From positions 3,348,001 to 3,412,000 of the forward strand of contig ML978121.1 in NCBI GenBank assembly GCA_010015805.1: a stretch of 64,000 nucleotides of DNA, written 5' to 3'. Under the pieces are notes generated by a model. That model had not been told where the DNA came from. It searched no databases and saw only the letters and a list, made by a program, of their open reading frames with translations. The stretch comes from Rhizodiscina lignyota. Lineage: Eukaryota > Ascomycota > Dothideomycetes > Aulographales > Rhizodiscinaceae. Within the stretch, counting starts at the first letter, position 1. Each line of letters starts with the position of its first letter. A program made the translations under genes and the position numbers. Below, one piece after another: positions 45,978-57,009 of this stretch.

Positions 45978-46816
45978 TCAGAACTTCACACTCTCTCCTG
46001 CCTTCTGGGCGACCTTGACCAGGCCCGCAAACACCTCTTCCCAGTCCTCGACGACCTCTTCTTCTTTTTTTGCATCTTCTCCTTTTTTCTTGGGCGGCTC
46101 CTTCATCACCATCACCACACTCGTCGGCCTCTTCGTGTTGCCAGCCGTGCCCAACTCGACTCTCGACCTGACATAGATGTACGGGACGTTCACATCCTCA
46201 CACATGACGGGTATGTGTGATATGACGTCCATTGGCCAGACGTCTGCTGCGATAATGACAACGGCAATGGGAGACGCTGGGGAGGATGATGCAGGACCGG
46301 TGTTGGGAGTCTTGCGGAGTGACTTGACAACTTCTTTCACACCACGCTTGAGAGTCTTGTTTTTGGAACCTGAGAAACGAGACTGTCAGCGCGTCAAAGT
46401 CGCTCGACGGTGGGAGTTGGGAGTACCTTTCTTCACACTCCTCAGGACCTTCTTCGTCTGCTTCTCATCTGCCAATGGATTGGCAAATGGCAGCAGCGCA
46501 CCCTTCAGCGCGAACGCCAACTCCTTATCCTCCGACTTCTTCTCCGCCGCTTTCTCCTCCTCCAATTCTTCGTCGTCTTCTACCTTCGCCACCGTTCCAT
46601 TCAAAGCCGAAACTGGTTGACCTAAGAGTTAATTGTGCTCAGTAGCATTGGCTCGGCTCACTCACGATCCATATCTTCTGGCACGTCGGCAGGGACATCG
46701 GTTGCGCGGTGTTTGTCCTTCTTGGACTTCTTGTGGACTCCATCGGTTTCAGATCGCTTTGACTTCTTATCCTTCTTCTCCTTCTTCTCTTTCTTCTCCG
46801 AATGCTCCTTGGCCAT
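45978..46816 (-). CDS. NHP2: H/ACA ribonucleoprotein subunit Nhp2
   Basis: Exons on the minus strand are 46816-46666, 46621-46427 and 46369-45978, giving 245 residues. The N-terminus is a Lys/Glu-rich tail (KEKKEKKDKKSKRSE) with a second acidic part, longer than in yeast Nhp2. The L7Ae/Nhp2 fold begins in exon 2 and includes KKGSKNKTLKRGVKEVVKS, VVIIAADVWPMDVISHIPVM, and CEDVNVPYIYVRSRVELGTA. The KRGVKEVVKSLRK segment is the RNA-contacting motif of the family. Nhp2 is a core protein of H/ACA snoRNPs that guide pseudouridylation of rRNA in the nucleolus. The C-terminus has an extra Lys/Glu stretch. Exon joins are fixed by frame and by the conserved GSKNKTLKRG motif. Confidence 0.95.
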
Positions 46817-49800
46817 CTTGAACGAATTGTGCGCACAAACACGTCGGGCAGACAATTCAATGTTGATTCGAAAAAGTGTTGTGCGGCGGAGCTTAAGCTC
46901 TTGTACTCCAAAATTTCGTAGCCTGGGGACGGGGGCGCTATGCCTAAAAAGGTATAGGCCGCTTGGCAATATCAGAGCCAGTTTTCACGACAGAACGAAC
47001 GGAGAACGCAGATAGGTTGAGGTAATGTTCACTGGTCTATTAAAATGGGAAATCATTCATTGTTAGAGAAAGGCTAAGTAATTTATCGCTCTCAAGCTAT
47101 CAGCCACTCGTTCGTTTCCTCCATCTCTTTGCGAAATAACCTCTCATGTTACGCTTTCAATGTGCGCGAAGGACCTACCCTCTGGAATGGCTTCGCAATT
47201 ACCTCGTGAATAGCTGACCCCCGTTTCCTCTGAGCATCTTCAATGCCGAACCAGATACGACCATCTCAGCAGCCCATTAGTCGACATCGCTTCTACTTTC
47301 TTCTAATCCTCATCCTTCATTCCTCCGTATCTGTCTCTTGGTCCTAAGCATATCTCCTGACGGGGGCTAGAGGAGCGTTTAATGATCGCACGAAAGCGAA
47401 TTAATTCTATAAATTAATAACGTCTCATAAGGCGCTATAATATTGGGGGTCCATACTATTTTCTATCAGGCCGGTAGAGTTTGTTGCAACTACATATACC
47501 AGACTTTGTGGAAAACCACATGAGAAATTAAAGAACGGTATTACATAATGTATCTGATTAGTAGCAACTCAGATTTGGATCAATATTATGGATATAGGTG
47601 GAAAGAGGACATTGCAGCGTCGACCCAGAGACCCTCGACTGGCTCAACATCCTGCCACCCGAGTAGATCGGCATCTTCGGCGGACAGTACACTCCCAGGA
47701 CGGGCAACTTCGCAGCGTGGAATCCTGGCATAGGTGTATCCCAGTCGGGGTCCACATCGTGCTCGCCCATGGACCACCGGCGATGCATCTGGATGCCGGG
47801 ACTGGCTGCAGGCCCCTGCTGCGGAAGGTACGGCGGTTGTACCCGCACCTGGTAGTGTGCTGGCTGGTGCACGAGTGCCGTGGAAGGAAGCTGACGAGGA
47901 TGGACAAGCTGGAGGGAGCCATGGGAGGAGGTGGCCCTTGTGGAGAGCCAGCGTAAAGGGCTGAAGTTGCTGCAATTGGCAACAATGAGTGTGAAGGCCA
48001 AGCCGAGCAAGGAGGCAGCCGCTATGCTTGTTAGCCAAGTCCTAAGTTCTTTTAGAAATCCCGCTTCTGATTCGACCGATTCTTAAGGTATGCTCGCGAA
48101 TAACAAGATCTGTATTAACCATGACTGTGATGGCGCCTGAAGAGTTGAGTTAGAGAGCGACGAGTGGATATCTTTCCCGAAAGGTGATGACGGTAAACGT
48201 CTATGTGAACGATGTACAGCTCACTGGGAAAGACTGTATAAAGAGTAGCTAGGTCTTCTACTGTTACTTCAACATGCCGGAACACATCAGAGATGAAAGA
48301 GAGCCCGATAACCGAAAAGGAAAATCACGCCGATTAGCGAGCTACGGCAGTATCATCTGGCATGCCCTCGGCCTTGGACACAAGATTTCGATGTTAATTC
48401 AATTGGCGCTTGGCGACTACTCGCACATTCATTGAATACACAGGAACTCGATCGAAGTCGCTGGCTTTCCGCACGGCTCGCCTCGTTCGACTGGACTTGA
48501 CGGAGGTCGAAACACGCCCTATGCATATAGTGCTGAGGCGATGCCGGAGATTCCGTACATATTCAAACTGGATTTGAATCTATAAGCCCCAGCTCAGCTA
48601 CAGAACCGACGATATTCCAAGTTACTTAGCACCTTGTGCCGGAGGTGGTAGAAGGGAGCTTTTCGAGGTTGCACCAACATCGGAACGCGCGCACAGAGAG
48701 GCTATCTACTCTCTTCACCCCCTGCAAACTCATATCGCTCCCCTAAGAGGGCTCTCGGGCCTCTTCACCTCCTCCAAACTCATTTCGCTCCTCCAAGAGG
48801 GCTTTCGGTCCACTTCACCTCCTCCATACTCGCCTTGCTCTCTCAAAGAGGGCCTTCGGTCCTCTCCCCTCCCTCTGAACTCATTTCGCTCCATGCCGAC
48901 CGTTGTGAAACCGCGACGGCGGAGAAGGGGCACTCTGAGGTTTCGTTCAAGCTCGTCCTAAGTGGTCAGAACTCGAGGGCAAAACCTCTCTGTGCATGCT
49001 TCTCCGGGTAGTTACTGTCGTCCCGCTCCGGTGGGTAGAATTTTCGCGGTTTCACCGCTGGATTGCTGATTCGTTCCAGCTGCCTACCTGCGGTTCCCTC
49101 CAGACGGCGTGTCTTATTATGTCTCCAAGAGCCGCTGCGCTGTCAATTGCTACGTCCACGGTTTCCATATATGAGCAGCCTTCGCCAGAATTAGTTATGC
49201 TAGTGCGTGAATAGGGCTGAAAGCAGAAATCCTTTTGCCTCCACGAACGATGTGACTGCGCAAGAAGACCACTCCAAGCCTCAATCTCTTCATCCTCCTA
49301 CTTTGTTCGACGGCAGCAGCTCTTTGGCCTGGGGCAGTCGAAGTGCATTTTGACGGCAATTCGAGGATGACATTTCGTGAGACTTGTGGCGTCCCAAAAT
49401 CCATTCCATGTCAATTCGAGCGCAGAATTTTCTCTGGTTGTGTGTGCTTGAAGTGTGTAACTGGTCTACGTTCACCGCTGGGAAAGGACCGTCCAAGTAT
49501 GGTATAACTGTGTTCCCGACTCTGGTTCGATGGGCGAGATTGTCGGTAAACGGGCGCTCGAACTGTATTTCTGAGCCCAGGTTGACAGTCGTGATTGTCC
49601 GCGAGAGGGTAACCAAGTTGTCGCTGTGTCTCTCTTTTGATAGTTCTCGTCTTATGCTACAGAGCAACTGAACAGTATTTTCGAAGACTGTTTGGAAATA
49701 ACAATTCTGTGTTTCATGTCAATCGAACCGCATCTTCGAAGCCAGTTCAACGGAAAGGATTTTCTGCTGTAGAGATGTGAAATTGGAATTTCCGCATTGG

Positions 49801-51268
49801 TTCAGTGGTCATCACTCCGCTATTTAATAATCGAACTGATTGCTGTAGGCACGTTCGAGGCTTACAGAGCAGTCAATATAGGGGAGATAGCTTCCTAATA
49901 TGTGGAAGCGTCTGCAAGAGCGGAGTCGCGGAGGTGGTGGGAAGGGGAAGCTATCCATATCCCAAAGTGGAATGGGCGAGTTCGGCCCTAACGGCGGCCG
50001 TTTTCCTCTTCGGCCTCGGAGCCGCACGAAGGCCGCGCCACGAGAGTGAAGCATCCACCAGAATTCCGACGCGAATGAGGCGTTTCCGGTATCTACTGTG
50101 TCTCAATTCTCTGGAACATTCCGAGAATCTTCAAAGCTTTAAGGAATATGTGAATTCAGTAATTCCGACAGTAGCGCGCAACAGTGCTGGATGAGTGAGG
50201 TTGGTTTGCAGCAGTCTGAATCAGCAATAGCGTCAGCGCCACATGCACGCCAGGCGCTCTTCCTTGGCCTCACACGAGCCCTTACCGCTTGCAGCCGGCA
50301 GCCTAACCTGGTCGTGTGAGCAAGCAAATCCCACGTCCGCTGCAGAACTGTGAGGAATTGAATGACCAGAACGACATGACTCCTCCCTGCCCGACAGTTC
50401 ACGAACGCCCAAGCCAGTAAGCTCACCAATTCGCCGGGGACAGGCCACGGCATGCTTCCGATGTTGGGGGAGGAAGCCAGCGGATGCTGTCGGACATTGC
50501 GTGTAGGTTTTTGAGGATGGTGCTACGGACAAATTGCTCGCAAATGACGTCGCGCAGCCGCCTTGACCGCAAGCCTATCGCCTACATGCCTTGTAATCAC
50601 AGTAATACAGTATCTCGGCCGGCGACCGAAGCCGACTGGTGGGAGCGTCAAGGCACATGTACAGCAAACTAACGTGCTTCGTGCATGCGTTGTGCTACAG
50701 GTGCGCATTCCTCACTTTACTCGTCTTCATACCTCACTTCTCCGTCATCTGCTGCTTCCATCGTCTCTTCTTCTCCTCTTTCTATCGTGCTCGCGTGCTC
50801 CTCAAGCGACCCTGGCACTACGAAACAAGGATCAGCCACCTTTGCATGTAAACACTAGGGCGGAAGCCATATAGGCCCTCGCGCCTGCTCCGATCGAGAG
50901 ATCAAGACTTTCTTATTTCTCTCCGCAGGCTCTCCGACGCTTGGGATCGGGTTTTAATCCCTTCCAGAGCGTTCAGCGACTATCAGTCTCGTCAGTACTC
51001 TTTAAATGCTCCCTCCACGACCATTACTGACACTTCCAGAGCTTCCGCTGTTTTTACTGTGCTCTTTCGTCGCCTCCCACTGTTTCCGCAAAGTTCCACC
51101 TTACGTTGGCATAATTATTAGGAGATCCCGCCTAATATCGTAAAACTTCTTGCCGTCTCTCTCCACGCGATATCTCCGCGTTAGCCCCGCGCCTTATCTC
51201 TCTTCTTTTTTCTCAGCCTCCCGCCACAACCCAGCGGCTTTATACCACTGCGCACGACAACAATCATC
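46817..51268. other. 4.4 kb gene-poor region
   Basis: This holds a GC-richer block with overlapping open frames on both strands (47588-48038), a 50 bp minisatellite (48721-48893) and otherwise unremarkable DNA. The minus frame at 47558-48010 contains Pro/Gln-rich protein-like text but no recognised domain, and competing frames are equally open. The last few hundred bases are pyrimidine-rich and probably lead into the PAP2-like gene. Confidence 0.5.
48721..48893. repeat. Minisatellite, about 3.5 units of 50 bp
   Basis: The sequence type AACTCATTTCGCTCCTCCAA, then GAGGGCTTTCGGTCC, recurs with landmarks at 48726, 48776, 48826 and 48877, that is every 50-51 bp. A 50 bp unit is not a multiple of three, so the minus frame through it (48730-48933) is unlikely to encode a conserved protein repeat. 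Confidence 0.8.
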
Positions 51269-52776
51269 ATGGGGGTAGGCGGACTCGTTGAACCGGCCGT
51301 GGTCATCGGCCTCCTCTTCGGCGGCACATGGATCAATCGCAATACGTCGTATAGCATGTACAATTCCAGCCGCTCCTCTCGATGGCGCAAAGATCCTCTG
51401 GACCGCATGGAAGACGACATTGGCTCTCCTCCACCACCAGTCCATGGCCTCGGCGAAAATAGCGGTAGTGGCCCGAGCTCACCGTCTTTACTTCCAGCGC
51501 AAGAACCCACATGGCGGAAGCGCGAGGTGAATCTTTGGGGTTGGCGGAGAGAACTGACCAGCCCCAATACTCGCGTCTTCAAAGGCTGTCTGCTGTCCCG
51601 ATTGTTACGAAAGTTCCCGTTCTTGGTCGAGGCATGGTACTGGGCGCTTATCTACTGGGTGTACCAGTTGGGACGGGCCTTCACCGCCGTCACGCTGGTC
51701 GAGAGCACCGTCGACGTCGCGAGACAGCATGCGCTGCAGCTGATTCACATCGAACAGAAGCTGCACATCTTTTGGGAAGTGCCAATTCAGAAAGCTTTTA
51801 TGGCGCATCCGCTATTGATGACCTGGACGAATCGGATATATAGCTTCATCCATATCCCCGGTACCATTGCGTTCCTAGTGTGGCTGTATTACCACACGAC
51901 CACCCGCAACCGGCTGCTAGAGAGACAGAGTGGCAAACCGAGAGGAGAGGTCGATGGTAGTCCCGCTGGTCCGGCGCTTTATGAGGCAAGAAGACGTACC
52001 ATGGCGGTGTGCAATCTGATTGCATTTGTCGTCTTTACTCTTTGGCCATGCATGCCTCCCAGGCTTCTGAGCGACAAGGATGTGCCGGGTGATATTGGAG
52101 AAGAGTCGCGTAGTTATGGCTTCGTCGATACAGTGCATGGAGAGGGTGGAGAAAGCAGTGTGTGGACGCAGAACAAATTCTGCAACCAGTACGGTAAGTC
52201 TTATATTCTTGCTTCCTTTTATTCCATATATTATATATTCCTCCCTGCCACACGCATCTCGCGCATTGCATTTGCAAATACCCTTGCGCCCCGACTTCAA
52301 GCTTTCCAAATATGTATAGCGACGAATGCTGACACCCCAACGCAGCGGCAATGCCCTCCCTGCACTTCGGCTACTCCCTCCTCATTGGCCTCACCATTCT
52401 CACCATTCCCTTGCCACAACGCCAAAATCGCCGCCTCACCATCTCGCTACCGTTCCGCCTTTCCATCCGCCTGCCGTCACCAAAACGTCTTGCACTCCTC
52501 AGTATCGGCATCGCATATCCGCTGACCATCCTACTCGCCATCATCGCCACTGCCAACCACTTCACCCTCGATGCCGTTGCCGGCGCATGCGTGTGCGGCG
52601 TCGCGTGGATGGGAAACAAGGTTCTGCTGAACCTGCTATTTGTGGAGGACTACTTCTTGTGGTGTGTGCGGATACACAAGCCTGAAAAGTACAGCGTCGA
52701 CTGGGAGCAGAAAGAAGATGATGAGGAAGATGACATTAGAGAAGAGAAATGGGGTAAGGGTGTTATTGATGCATGA
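51269..52776 (+). CDS. PAP2-family membrane protein, Aur1/Ipt1-like
   Basis: Exons 51269-52193 and 52346-52776 give 451 residues. Several membrane segments surround the phosphatase/transferase motifs: CMPPRLL, AMPSLHFGYSLLIG (formed across the splice, with the active-site His) and ANHFTLDAVAGA (His...Asp). These are the conserved motifs of the PAP2_3 group that includes inositol phosphorylceramide synthase Aur1. Aur1 itself has somewhat different spacing, so this is more safely a relative than Aur1. It should act on a lipid phosphate or phosphoinositol head group in an internal membrane. The N-terminus (residues 20-85) is Ser/Pro/Arg-rich and cytosolic, and the tail is acidic. The intron is 152 nt, longer than most here. 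Confidence 0.88.
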
Positions 52777-53576
52777 TCTGTGGAAGCACTCATCGCACTC
52801 CTCTACTTCGTTGTATTTGCTCTTATATGGGCTATTGACTTACCACTTTCTCAAGGTAGACGCAGCGTCCGATTCAGCTGAGTCAAGGTGCGATGTTGAT
52901 GAGCGAAGCCGTTTGGTGTGAGGGGGACGTATAATATGGAAGATTTGTTTATAGGGCGTTTGCGTATCGCATTGCGGGGAGAAGTTTCGGGCATGGGCGA
53001 TTTGCGTTTCGCTTCCTTTCAGATCTCGAAGCTGTTTTGAGATACCCCCTGACGAGGAATAACGGTCGATCACTATTGCGAGAGAGAAACGAATGAAATA
53101 TAATTTGAGTTGAAGATGATGAAAGTATTGTCAATTCTCATATTGAGAATGCTGAGAGAAGAACGCGTTCCTCCCGCGCCGAGCAGATGCTATATTGATA
53201 TGGAGTACGTTTAAAGAACTAAAGTCATCTACCTAACGCGTCCGACTAGAGCTGGAGCATCCTCACTCTTGCGACTTCCAACTTGCAGCAACATTGATAT
53301 ATATGAGATGGGAGAAAAGGGGACTTCTAACAGTTGGTACCTGAAGCCGCCGATCGCAGAGCGCCATCTGCTCGGTACCGCTTGCTTTTCCCGGAGTCGA
53401 CACTCCGTCATCCCGTCTGCCCCTGCCTACTTTGTCACCCTCGCGGGGGTCTGTGCACATCTTTACTTTTTTCCATCCCAAAAAACTTCCTAAGACGTGG
53501 CCTCACAAGTGCACCTTCTCGCCATCTTCATCAAACGAGCTCAGTTCCGCCGTGTAGACCCTCCAGCCTCACCACA
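52777..53576. other. Intergenic region, PAP2-like gene to PHS1
   Basis: 0.8 kb between two plus-strand genes. Short frames only. The last part, before the PHS1 start, is C/T-rich. Confidence 0.5.
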
Positions 53577-54391
53577 ATGGCCGAACCCGCGCGCAAGCCG
53601 AAGATGGAGATGCCCGTCAAGGGCCCGCCGCTGGAGGAGAAGCACTACGAGGACTTCAACACCGTCGTCAAGCGCATGTACCTGGCCTTCTACAACCTGA
53701 TCAGCGCGCTCATGTGGGGCCTCATGCTCGGGCGCGTCGTTTCCGTCGCGCCGTTCTACGGCAATTACGACCTGAACCGGACGACGGGCGGGTGGGTGCA
53801 GTGGGTACAGACGATGGCTGTTGCGGAGATATTTCACTCGCTGTTCGGTAGGGGTTCTCGTCTCTTTCTCGGATGGGATGAGATGGGGTGAGAGGAGAGG
53901 ATGGCAGTCGGGCTGACAATGCAACAGGTCTTGTCCGCGCGCCGCTCTTCACAACGTTAATACAAGTCGCGTCGCGCATCATCATCGTCTGGGGCATCTA
54001 CCCCAACTTCCCATCCGTCCCCGCGCAGCACTGGCAGAACAGCACCATGCTCTTCGCCTGGTCGACGACCGAGGTCATCCGCTACACCTACTTCTTCAGC
54101 ATCCTCGGCGGGCTGGACGAGATGCCCGCGCTGCTGCCGTATCTCAAGTGGGCGCGGTACAACACCTTCTTCGCGCTGTACCCCATTGGGATCGCGAGCG
54201 AGTGCTACCTGATTTACAAGACCATTCCGTTGGCGAGCAAGGTGGATGAGAACTACGGGCTGGCGCTGAAAGCGGTTTTGGCCGCGTATGTGCCGGGGAC
54301 GATTGTCCTGTACACGCACATGATTCGGCAGCGGAATAAGGTCATGAAGAAGGACAGGGAGGGGAAGAAGGACGAGAAGAAGACGCAGTAG
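53577..54391 (+). CDS. PHS1: Very-long-chain 3-hydroxyacyl-CoA dehydratase
   Basis: Exons 53577-53847 and 53928-54391 give 244 residues. The protein has about six membrane segments and the PTPLA-family blocks YLAFYNLISALMWGLMLGR, MAVAEIFHSLFGLVRAPLFT (across the splice), STTEVIRYTYFF with the catalytic region, and WARYNTFFALYPIGIASECY. It catalyses the third step of very-long-chain fatty acid elongation in the endoplasmic reticulum. The C-terminus is Lys-rich (KKDEKKTQ), consistent with ER retention of membrane proteins. The exon 1 base composition is GC-rich, more so than in its neighbours. Longer upstream frames exist but do not match the family N-terminus; the start ACAATGGCC fits. Confidence 0.95.
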
Positions 54392-54712
54392 TTTTCGGTA
54401 CTTATACCAGACGGTAGTTGTAATGGAAAACGGACTTCGAGAGCCGCTACACCGTGCCTAGACTTGTGGACTTTCAGCGCCTTCGTCGAGTAACCAAGGA
54501 AGTTGCCGTACAGTTCCGTAAAGTTCGAAGAGGCTCTTGTTTGGCGCGAACTTGGCTGTATCAATGCGCTGACCGGCAGCAGAAGCCTCGTCAATTCCAG
54601 CGTCCGTAGTCAATGACTTTCAATAGCATTGGAAGCTAAGTGTCTTGACGGAGAGTTATCCCAGTGTTCAAACTTACTTCGTTACATTACGTCGCAATAT
54701 CTACCTGGCTCC
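54392..54712. other. Short intergenic region
   Basis: 321 bp between the PHS1 stop and the stop of the small hypothetical gene on the other strand. Nothing further recognised. Confidence 0.5.
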
Positions 54713-55063
54713 TCAGTGGTCTTCCACCTCCACAGCTGGCTCCAGCGAGGATGACGAAACACTGTTTGGCGTGGGAGAGCGGTAAAGTATCATGGTAAGA
54801 CAGTCCTCCTCTTCCATGTGTGCTTCCAATGACGCGTTGGCATCAAGCAGGTCTTGGAACTGATTGATATGCAAGCTATAGTTCTGCGGTGAAAAGGACC
54901 TGGGGATTCGGACAAAGCGGAAGATGAAGTCGGAACCAGGAGGCTCCCGCTGGAACCACCGATGAGGCAGAAGGAGCTCTCGAAACGTTCTCATCATCCA
55001 GTCACACAAGTACGTTAGTATGACAGTGTATGCTGGACCTAGAGGTGGACAGCGTGATTTCAT
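54713..55063 (-). CDS. Small hypothetical protein
   Basis: A single frame of 116 residues beginning MKSRCPPLGP, with a hydrophobic stretch near residues 12-25 (YTVILTYLCDW), an FIFRFVRIPRSF segment and an acidic Ser-rich tail (SSSSLEPAVEVEDH). The composition is protein-like and the frame has few competitors, but no family is recognised. It could be a conserved small protein or the last exon of a longer gene. Confidence 0.4.
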   Translation of the reverse strand: MKSRCPPLGPAYTVILTYLCDWMMRTFRELLLPHRWFQREPPGSDFIFRFVRIPRSFSPQNYSLHINQFQDLLDANASLEAHMEEEDCLTMILYRSPTPNSVSSSSLEPAVEVEDH

Positions 55064-55398
55064 TTTCGATATTGGCTGAGGATGATTTCAAGTCACGCTT
55101 AGACAGCAAGATGGAAGAAAAGATGGAGCAAAGAGTAGTTATTTAACTAGAAATTACAATCCTAAACAAACAGTCAACCCCGGATCACAATACCCGAAAC
55201 ACCTTGGAAGCTCCCAGTCCCTCTAGGGCAACGCTGCGCTAATGCCAAATGCTTTTCAAGCCTGTTGAAACAACCAGAAAGGCAAACTCTGGGTATACCG
55301 TGATAAGAACCACCCAAATGCAGGGCCCAGCCACCAAGCAAAAACCAGTAAGAATGTTTCGTTCAGTCGTCATCGTGCTCATTTCGAACCATCCAGTC
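55064..55398. other. Short intergenic region
   Basis: 335 bp between the start of the small hypothetical gene and the stop of the arrestin gene, both on the minus strand. Nothing recognised. Confidence 0.5.
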
Positions 55399-57009
55399 TC
55401 ATGTCGAAGTACCTGCCTCGACATCCGGAGGCGCTTCCACCCCGTCCGTTTGATCCTCCCCGTTTCTCGTTGAACTCGAGGCTTCCGCGGTCTCGAGGTC
55501 GTCCGCACTGAACCTTGCCCTCTCCTCGAGAAATGCGGGAGGCGGCACGAGCGGCCTCTCGAGGTCCAGATCGCCAAGCTCCTCGTCCAGCTCGCGCAGG
55601 CTGGCAGCATCCAGATCGCCAACGGTGCCGGTGTTGTAGGTCGGCGGGCTGGGCGGCACGTCCTCGTACATCGGCGGCATCTCCTGGTCCCACGCGATGC
55701 CCATGCCCATGCGCTCCGTCAGCGTCAGCGCGAACTGCGTGCGCAGGATCCTCGCCGCGCCGGTGGGCGTGTGCGACTTGGGGTGGTTCTTCGGCGCCCA
55801 CTCTTCCGCGACGACGAGCTCCAAGACCAGCGCGTGCGTGACGCTCAGCCCGTTCGGCGCGTCGACGTCACACGTGGGCTTGAGGTTCGGGTTGACGGCC
55901 GCTTTGAACTCGAGCTCGATGCGGCCTTGGTCAAAGTCGCTCTTCCAGCCGTCCTTGAGCTCTGCTTGTCCGACGGTTCGGATATCCTCGTGGTGGACGC
56001 CCTTTCCGGGTCCGCCGACTTTGCCAGCGTGCTTGGCGCACGGCGGAGAGACCATCTTGTGTGTCTCCTCGATCTTCCAATTGAGCTTGCGCAGGCGCCA
56101 GCGCAGGAAGGCGTCCTTCTTGGTGAAATCCGTGACACCGTCTATGCGCATGCTCACGGGGATTTCGCCGATGGGGTGCACGATGGGTTGGAGAGTGACG
56201 TTGACGGTTAGATTGGTTGGAGGGAAGATGCGCACCGAGTGCTTGTCCGATCCGGGCGGGATGGCGCGCCTGATGTCGATTTCAGAGTCGTGCTTGATTT
56301 CCTCGCCAGTGGACGTCTTTGCGATGGAGATGAGGCGGTATTCAACTGTCGCGAGAGCGGCACCCCCGTGGACTGTTGCAGGGAGATGGCCTGGGAAGAG
56401 GTACTGGAGTGGCAGGGAGTGCTCGCCGCGCTTGTAGGTTCGCGGCTCGGAGAGGTGCGTCCATTTCTTGAGCTCGGTGGTCTTGGAGAGGCAGTCCGGG
56501 CAGTTCTTTTCGACGGGATGGATGTGCTTGACAATGCAGATGAGACGCGTCTCGTAGGACATGAGATTGACGTTGGGGACCAGGACGTTCAATTGCAATT
56601 GGGATGAGAAAAGTGCGCCGGTCGAGTCTTCTCCATTGGGATCTGACGGTGGTCCAATGAAAAGTAGAGGTGGAGATTCGACTTTCAAATCGATTGTTGC
56701 GGCGCTCTGTGGTTCTGATTTTGCGCCTGGTCGTGGGCTTTGTTTGCGCTTGTGCTCGCCAGACCCCCTGCGCGATGCTGGGGTAAGGCTGTGCTTGAGC
56801 GCGTCCATTTTGTTCAGGCTGTTGCGGCGCGAATCGCCGTCCTTCTCTTTCTTGTCTTTCTTTTCCTTCACCTTGATCCTGGGGCCCTTGTCCCGCTCAA
56901 TGGAGAGGGAGGTGGTGCTTTTTGCCGACGCAACATCGGGGGCGAATGAGCTCTTGAATGTGGCGGCAGGCGCAGGCTTGTCGAGGAAAGCGAGCAGGCG
57001 GGCGGGCAT
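55399..57009 (-). CDS. LDB19: Arrestin-related trafficking adaptor, Ldb19/Art1-like
   Basis: A single exon of 536 residues. After a Lys/Ser-rich N-terminal part (residues 1-105) comes the arrestin fold, with IKHD-like EEIKHDSEIDIRRAIPPG, NLTVNVTLQPIVHPIGEIPV and MRIDGVTDFTKKDAF, matching the LDB19 family. Near residues 444-457 are two PPxY motifs, PPMY and PPTY, which recruit the HECT ligase Rsp5. Art1 links Rsp5 to plasma membrane amino-acid permeases so that they are ubiquitinated and endocytosed under stress or excess substrate. The CPDC segment (ACPDC-like at about 165) and spaced Cys/His may bind zinc as in other fungal members, but this is inference. The tail is acidic and disordered. 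Confidence 0.92.
   Translation of the reverse strand: MPARLLAFLDKPAPAATFKSSFAPDVASAKSTTSLSIERDKGPRIKVKEKKDKKEKDGDSRRNSLNKMDALKHSLTPASRRGSGEHKRKQSPRPGAKSEPQSAATIDLKVESPPLLFIGPPSDPNGEDSTGALFSSQLQLNVLVPNVNLMSYETRLICIVKHIHPVEKNCPDCLSKTTELKKWTHLSEPRTYKRGEHSLPLQYLFPGHLPATVHGGAALATVEYRLISIAKTSTGEEIKHDSEIDIRRAIPPGSDKHSVRIFPPTNLTVNVTLQPIVHPIGEIPVSMRIDGVTDFTKKDAFLRWRLRKLNWKIEETHKMVSPPCAKHAGKVGGPGKGVHHEDIRTVGQAELKDGWKSDFDQGRIELEFKAAVNPNLKPTCDVDAPNGLSVTHALVLELVVAEEWAPKNHPKSHTPTGAARILRTQFALTLTERMGMGIAWDQEMPPMYEDVPPSPPTYNTGTVGDLDAASLRELDEELGDLDLERPLVPPPAFLEERARFSADDLETAEASSSTRNGEDQTDGVEAPPDVEAGTST

Noticed and set aside
48730-48933. Minus-strand ORF with an apparent repeat peptide
   Set aside because: It is produced by the 50 bp minisatellite; the unit is not a multiple of three, so the repeated look is at DNA level only.
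51269-52776. Naming the PAP2 protein AUR1 outright
   Set aside because: The SLHFG and HFTLD motifs show the superfamily, but spacing and surrounding sequence fit a related fungal group at least as well.
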